A stretch of 64,000 bases of DNA. Source: Paramacrobiotus metropolitanus. Lineage: Eukaryota > Tardigrada > Eutardigrada > Parachela > Macrobiotidae. Below, piece after piece: positions 59,364-64,000 of this stretch (the first letter of the stretch is position 1; every line of letters begins with the position of its first letter). The stretch is from positions 165,001 through 229,000 of the forward strand of contig NW_026570381.1 in the NCBI RefSeq assembly GCF_019649055.1, written 5' to 3'. A program made the translations under genes and the position numbers. The notes under the pieces are model-generated. The model was given only the letters and a program-made list of their open reading frames with translations, made no database searches and was not told the DNA's origin.

Positions 59364-60100
59364 CTAATAATATAGGTATAACGATATTACCTTGAGTAGG
59401 TCCGTTATAATTATATCATTTAAGGAAAATCGTTTCAGCAAATCAATTGCTCGTAAACCGTTGTTTTGTAATCGCTTATTCGAGTAAATTTGACTTTTTT
59501 TGTGCAATCGCATTGCGGAAGTAGCAAGTTTCCCACGTTAGGTTGATTTCAATTTTCGACTATAATAGTTTGCTACCTCTGCCGGAGTTTAACCCAGTTT
59601 ACGATTAGTTGTGTAATGATATTGCGTCTTGCTAACACGGCACAAGGAAATATGATTAAGAATGCAAAAACCGACCGACATCAACGTTTGCAAATGCTCG
59701 TTTCGCCCAGGCGAATTGATAAATAACTTGACTTCATTGCTCTGCACTGCAGAATACCGGAAGAAGTATAGGTTCATTCCGTGTCAACAGCAGTGGTATA
59801 AGAGCCATGAAACGTTAGCTGTGTTCATTTGTCTGGAACTTTACTTTTATGCTGGTTCATTACTCTTGTGCCTGCCAAAACCATTTCTCTTTGCAGTTTT
59901 ACATAGCGCAAACTTGGTGTCCACCAAATCTTGTATCGTTGTGGTGGTCTGCACGGTAAAATTGTGCTTAAGCTGTCCTTGGTGATTTATGTGTTGCTTG
60001 GTATTAGCGTGCGTACATAACCGTTGTTGGCTGTTCTATGCATGGATCGCCCGCATAAAGTTGAACTATATACAGGGGGCAAAAGTAGAAGTGTTTCACC
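59364..60100. other. Intergenic, nothing supported
   Basis: Small frames on both strands lack motifs; no repeats of note. Confidence 0.4.
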
Positions 60101-60104
60101 ATCC

Positions 60105-60240
60105 CCTGTACTGCTGCTGTCAGCCGGCTGGAGTGTGACGTTACAGCAGTACATATGGTTAAATCTTGCGCGGTACATAACCGCCATGTTTAACCACAAC
60201 GTCACTCTCCAGCCGGGTGACGGCAGCAGTACAGAAGAAT
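60105..60240. repeat. Foldback element with 35-bp arms
   Basis: GTACTGCTGCTGTCAGCCGG and following bases (about 60,108-60,142) are inverted at about 60,199-60,233 with roughly four mismatches. Internal pairing through ATGGTTAAA/TTTAACCA extends the stem. Confidence 0.82.
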
Positions 60241-60422
60241 GGTGGAACTCGTTTACTTTTGCCCTTATTGTTATCTGTCAAATTTACCGCGTATTGGGAC
60301 TCAGATGCGAATTGTGTCTACGTCAAAACGCTCGAGCGCGTAACAACTCACGCACTGATTTGTGAGTCAGACAGATTCACTGATAACGCCGCGCGCAATG
60401 GTCAGATGGACATTCAGTTGCT

Positions 60423-60462
60423 GAATTATAAAACCGAGCTATTTAGCTCGGTTTTGTAATTC
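60423..60462. repeat. 19-bp hairpin, 2-base loop
   Basis: GAATTATAAAACCGAGCTA pairs with TAGCTCGGTTTTGTAATTC with one mismatch and almost no loop. Confidence 0.9.
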
Positions 60463-60537
60463 ATGCCTACATCCATGGCCACTCAGCAACTCGTTATAAG
60501 TGTTCTGAACGGTTTCAAATTGTCCGAAGTGACACCC

Positions 60538-60960
60538 TATTGCATTATAACGGTAGGTTATTACGGTGTTATTTATTAACTATTAAGAGTAATAATTACT
60601 TAACAGATTTATTTAGTTCACTTACTAATCGGGCAGGAATTTGTGAACTAATTATGACAGTTAATTTTGTGTTACGCTGTTATTTATTATTCAGCGTAAA
60701 TAATTAGATTTTATTATTTTTTAATTGAGTAGATATTCGTTAACTAATTAAAGCAGTTAATTGCGGCGTTAATTATCATAAAGCGTAAATTTAACAGATT
60801 TAATTAATTATTATTAACTTATTCACTGAGCAGAAATTCGTGATGAACGAAATATAGCAGTTAATTACGGTGTTAGTTATTATTAAGCGTAAATTGATAA
60901 TTTAATTAATGAGCTTACTAATCGAGCAAAACTTTGTGAACTAATTATAACAGTAACCAG
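60538..60960. repeat. AT-rich tandem repeat, about 100-130 bp period
   Basis: Phrases (A/T)ACTAATCG(G/A)GCA, TTTGTGAACTAATTAT(G/A)ACAGT and CAGCGTAAAT/AAGCGTAAAT recur three to four times with variation. No coding potential. Confidence 0.75.
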
Positions 60961-61752
60961 TCGCGCTTAATCAACACATCAAAAACACTGCACATTAAAA
61001 AACAGATAAATATTAGTCGTTATATTAGAATGATTTTCGCTATTAGGCTTGAAATTGTTGTGTTCCGTTGTCCATGACAGACACAATACGAATGCAACAT
61101 TCACGACGCTCTCAGATCTGGCAATCACTTCCAATCACGTATGCGTTATCACTGGTGGGAAGATTTTCCATTTTTTTCTCTTGATCATTGCGGAGAGATT
61201 AGTCACAGATACGTGCGCAAAAGTCTTGTCGCAGATACTAGCGGCCTGTTTATATTTGACGCTTGTTATTATATCAAAGTGTCTAGTGTCTACGCACGCT
61301 CTTGGCGATGTTATTACTGGTACATTTCTGAATTGCGTGCCAACTGACCGGTTTTTCTAGTTTCACATATTATTTGAATAACTGCGAAGATGCTGCGCTG
61401 TCCAGCACTGCCAAAATAAAGCTGGTAGAAAAAGGCCCACAGTCGTGAGGCATTTATAGACATTGAATGAAATCGCAATGTCAGTTCAGCGCAATGTAAT
61501 ACCAATACCCTAGATGAATGTACAAACACAGGCAAATGAATTCTGCAGTGCATTCCGCGAGCTTGATCATGCTTCACATTTGGGTAAACTCATGAAATAA
61601 TGGCGCTAATAAACGCGACGTGATTAATACCCATCTGACTTATAAACGTGTAGAGCCAGCAGACATGTTATGAACTGAAAGATGGCAGTGCTGACACAGC
61701 TTCAGTAGCCACGGACACTGCAGTATTGATCGAGAATAATAAATCGCAGTAA
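60961..61752. other. Intergenic downstream of the kinase-array gene
   Basis: No supported gene; overlapping small plus-strand frames at 61,049-61,360 lack motifs. Confidence 0.4.
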
Positions 61753-64000
61753 TCAGCAGCAGTTTTTCCAGTACTCTGTAACACGATCAGGAAGTGCCTC
61801 ACCTTTACGATTTGCGAGATACTCGGCAGTATCTTGTCCAGTTATTCCAAGGTATCCAATTTCTAAGCTTTGAAGAAGCTCAGCGGCATCCGGCCGCTCC
61901 AGCGGATCGAACTTTAAACATGTCTTAATCAAATCTTGAATATTTGTCGGTATCCATTCGTAAACACAAGGCAGCTTTTTGTCGGCGCTGTTGAGGTGAT
62001 ACAGTACAGCCATTTCCAGAGACATGGGCTGATTTTTTGCGCCAATATACAATGGCGGATTACCAGTAACCAGATGCAATACGACACATCCCAAACTCCA
62101 AATATCACATTTTCTTCCTACGTCCACGTCTTCCCAAAAGGAATTAACCATTTCGGGAGCAGCAAACCGTCCATCTTGCCCCTGACGCGCACTCACTCCG
62201 TGCCGTTCCGTACGGTCGGTTTCCAGCTGCCGCATATACTGAAAGCCTCCGATTTTGATGGTTCCCATGAAATAGGCTTCGCTGAATAAGATAACATTGC
62301 TGTTGACACTGCGATGCGCTATGCTGTGTCCATTAAGATACTTGAGGCCTCGCAACACCTCTCGAGTCCACTTAACAATTATTTCGATGGAAAGTTTATA
62401 GTTAGCCACGTCTTTGAATGAGCGTCCTGAAAATGGAATAATACTTACCTAATTGTTGAAAGTACGTACTTATCGAGACCCGTTTGTCGAAATTGCCCTA
62501 CGTAGCCAAAACAATGCAGTTCGGCAAAGATCATCAGCAAGATCAGGCAGTGCTGTTCTTCACTCGATTAATGTTTGCAGTAAAACTGTTGCAAATCATA
62601 AATTTTTATTAGCAATTTGATATTTATTTGATTTGGCAATCGTTTGCTCTAGTTAATTCAATTTAAGCTTTCACTACTACATCTACAGTTTATAGCGTAC
62701 CTGTACAGTGTTCCGTAAAAATCTGCAGCTCGAGTGGAAAAGCAGAATGGCTCGGCTCGACAAATCGACAGCCAAAGTGTTGCAGCACGTTTCTACTACC
62801 GTCCTGCAACGCTCGAATTCTAGAAGCACTAGTCAGTTCTTCCGCACTGTAATCTATGGTCAACGCACAGACCAGCCGACCAAAAGCTTTCATCCACAAA
62901 CTACTTAGCTTTTGCAGTTCGTGTGCCCCTTTGCCGTGCAATGCAAAGCGCCAGATATCAACCACCCGTGGCTCAAGGTCACGAGAACGTTTGTATACGA
63001 GTTCTCCCAGTTGATGCGGCAACATTACATCATCACTTCGTAAATACGGGTGAGTCCGCACCTTCGTCAGCTCGAACTTTTCCTTAAAAGATGGCCATTC
63101 TTCAAAAAACATAGTATCTAGTGCACAAAGATCCTTCACAGTCTTGCTCAGATCCACAAAAGGATGAGACTGCAGTTGTTGCAAGCTCCATCGCTTTGCC
63201 GGGTCCAGCTCTAAGCAGTGGCCTAAAAAATCCTCGCAAGCACCAGGAATCGGTCGGACCAAATCGATTTTGGGACCAATTACGAAACCGGTCTGCAGCT
63301 TTGCTCCACTATAAAATGCTTGCATGTTGGGAAGCAACGGTTGTTGCATTTTGAAAACTTTAACAGTGGAACCGATCCGACCACATCGCACAAGCTTCGG
63401 CGGCACTTTGTTATTGATGAGCGAAATTGTCAAACATCCCAGTGCCCATGAATCCGACTTACTAGTATCTCCGGTTGAGTCGGGTAGCGCTGCGATGCCT
63501 TCAGGCGGAATGTAAATCACATTGCGCGAACTCACATCGATCCACATCATCCACAAACGAAGCAAATTCTGGACACCACCGAGAGTGACTGCTTGACTGT
63601 CGCCACAAAAAATATTTTCAGGAAATATTCCTCCATAACATGTCGCCGACTCAAGGCCACTGTTGATGACAGCGGCAATAACGTGGCGAATACTTTGTAA
63701 ATACTCGAAAAACGGTGTCTGCTGACATTCATCGTTATCTGTTGCAGAAGATTTTGATGGTACAGATGCACTGGTTTGAGGTCTAAAATTTTCCAATTGT
63801 GAAACCAATTCGTCCGCTGGCATTCTGTATTGGCTCATTACTTTTAAACATTGTCGGATGCACATCGCTAGATGTCCCGGAACTGAGTCCGTAACGAACG
63901 GGGCGTAACCCTGCATGACGAAAGCAGCGTATTGGTTCTCGTTAGCATTTTCGGCTGCTATAGGACGTTCGGAATCTTTGCTCAACCACTTTTGATGTTC
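61753..64000 (-). CDS. Multi-domain pseudokinase gene C, 3' part
   Basis: Two minus-strand exons: one open from the window edge (64000) to 62701, the other 62426-61753, joined in phase 1 (ACAG|GTACGC, CATTTTCAG) across a 274-bp intron. At least three kinase-like units are present. Unit 1 is only a C-lobe end (GYAPFVTDSVPGHLAMCIRQC). Unit 2 lacks an N-lobe but has CYGGIFPENIF for HRDLKPENIL, LGGVQNL for DFG, PPEG for APE, SDSWALGC, and a final ELDPAKRWSLQQLQSHPF. Unit 3 has a full N-lobe without glycine loop or VAIK lysine, then IAHRSVNSNVILF (catalytic Asp is Ser), IGGF for DFG, AAPEM, DIWSLGC and DPLERPDAAELL. All units thus lack key catalytic residues. The gene continues upstream beyond the window. 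No membrane segment is seen in the visible part. Confidence 0.82.

Noticed and set aside
60024-60365. 113-codon plus-strand ORF
   Set aside because: Most of it is the two arms of a foldback element, which explains its repeated VTLQ phrases.

Overview
The window is nuclear DNA of an animal, most likely a small-genome invertebrate. Genes are split by short introns with clean GT-AG ends (61, 62 and 84 bp in the ones placed here). They include a rhodopsin-type GPCR, a SET/MYND (SMYD) protein and several animal-style protein kinases. Mobile elements are a Ty3/gypsy LTR element and a LINE family with a restriction-like endonuclease. A tardigrade or similar ecdysozoan is a guess; no marker here fixes the phylum.

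Layout. 0-7 kb: GATA/TA microsatellite, a decayed hAT-type DNA transposon, one young-looking Ty3/gypsy element, then a minisatellite. 7-11 kb: mostly unassigned DNA with a few candidate exons. 11.9-19.2 kb: a direct segmental duplication, about 4.7-5 kb apart, whose two copies each carry a gene for a protein made of five helix-turn-helix units; the first copy is open, the second is broken. 21.9-25.0 kb: two adjacent minus-strand kinase-like genes with altered catalytic motifs, one opening with a hydrophobic leader. 27.9-29.7 kb: unassigned ORFs and a LINE tail. 30.1-33.1 kb: a seven-exon SMYD-like gene with a degenerate SET core and a hydrophobic C-terminus, with a LINE tail in one intron. 33.6-35.2 kb: a palindromic array and a strongly strand-skewed segment.

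36-48.5 kb is repeat-rich. It holds a 1-kb dispersed repeat in two copies, a near full-length but frameshifted R2/Hero/NeSL-type LINE (37.5-40.3 kb), a local family of short repeats, and several hairpin elements. 49.7-52.0 kb: a four-exon GPCR with a near-perfect 49-bp-arm palindrome in intron 1. 52.6-58.2 kb: another LINE fragment and three copies of a 240-bp repeat. 61.7-64.0 kb: the 3' end of a minus-strand gene carrying at least three kinase-like domains in a row, continuing past the window edge.

Three things link the regions. The kinase-like genes at 22-25 kb and 62-64 kb share a C-lobe signature (G-Y-A/T-P followed by a conserved C-I-x-x-C) and have lost different catalytic residues, so they look like one expanding pseudokinase family. 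The four LINE pieces share one 3' coding end, as expected of 5'-truncated copies. Short-loop palindromes recur across the window and look like foldback or MITE-type elements. All splice models are hand-read and lack transcript support.
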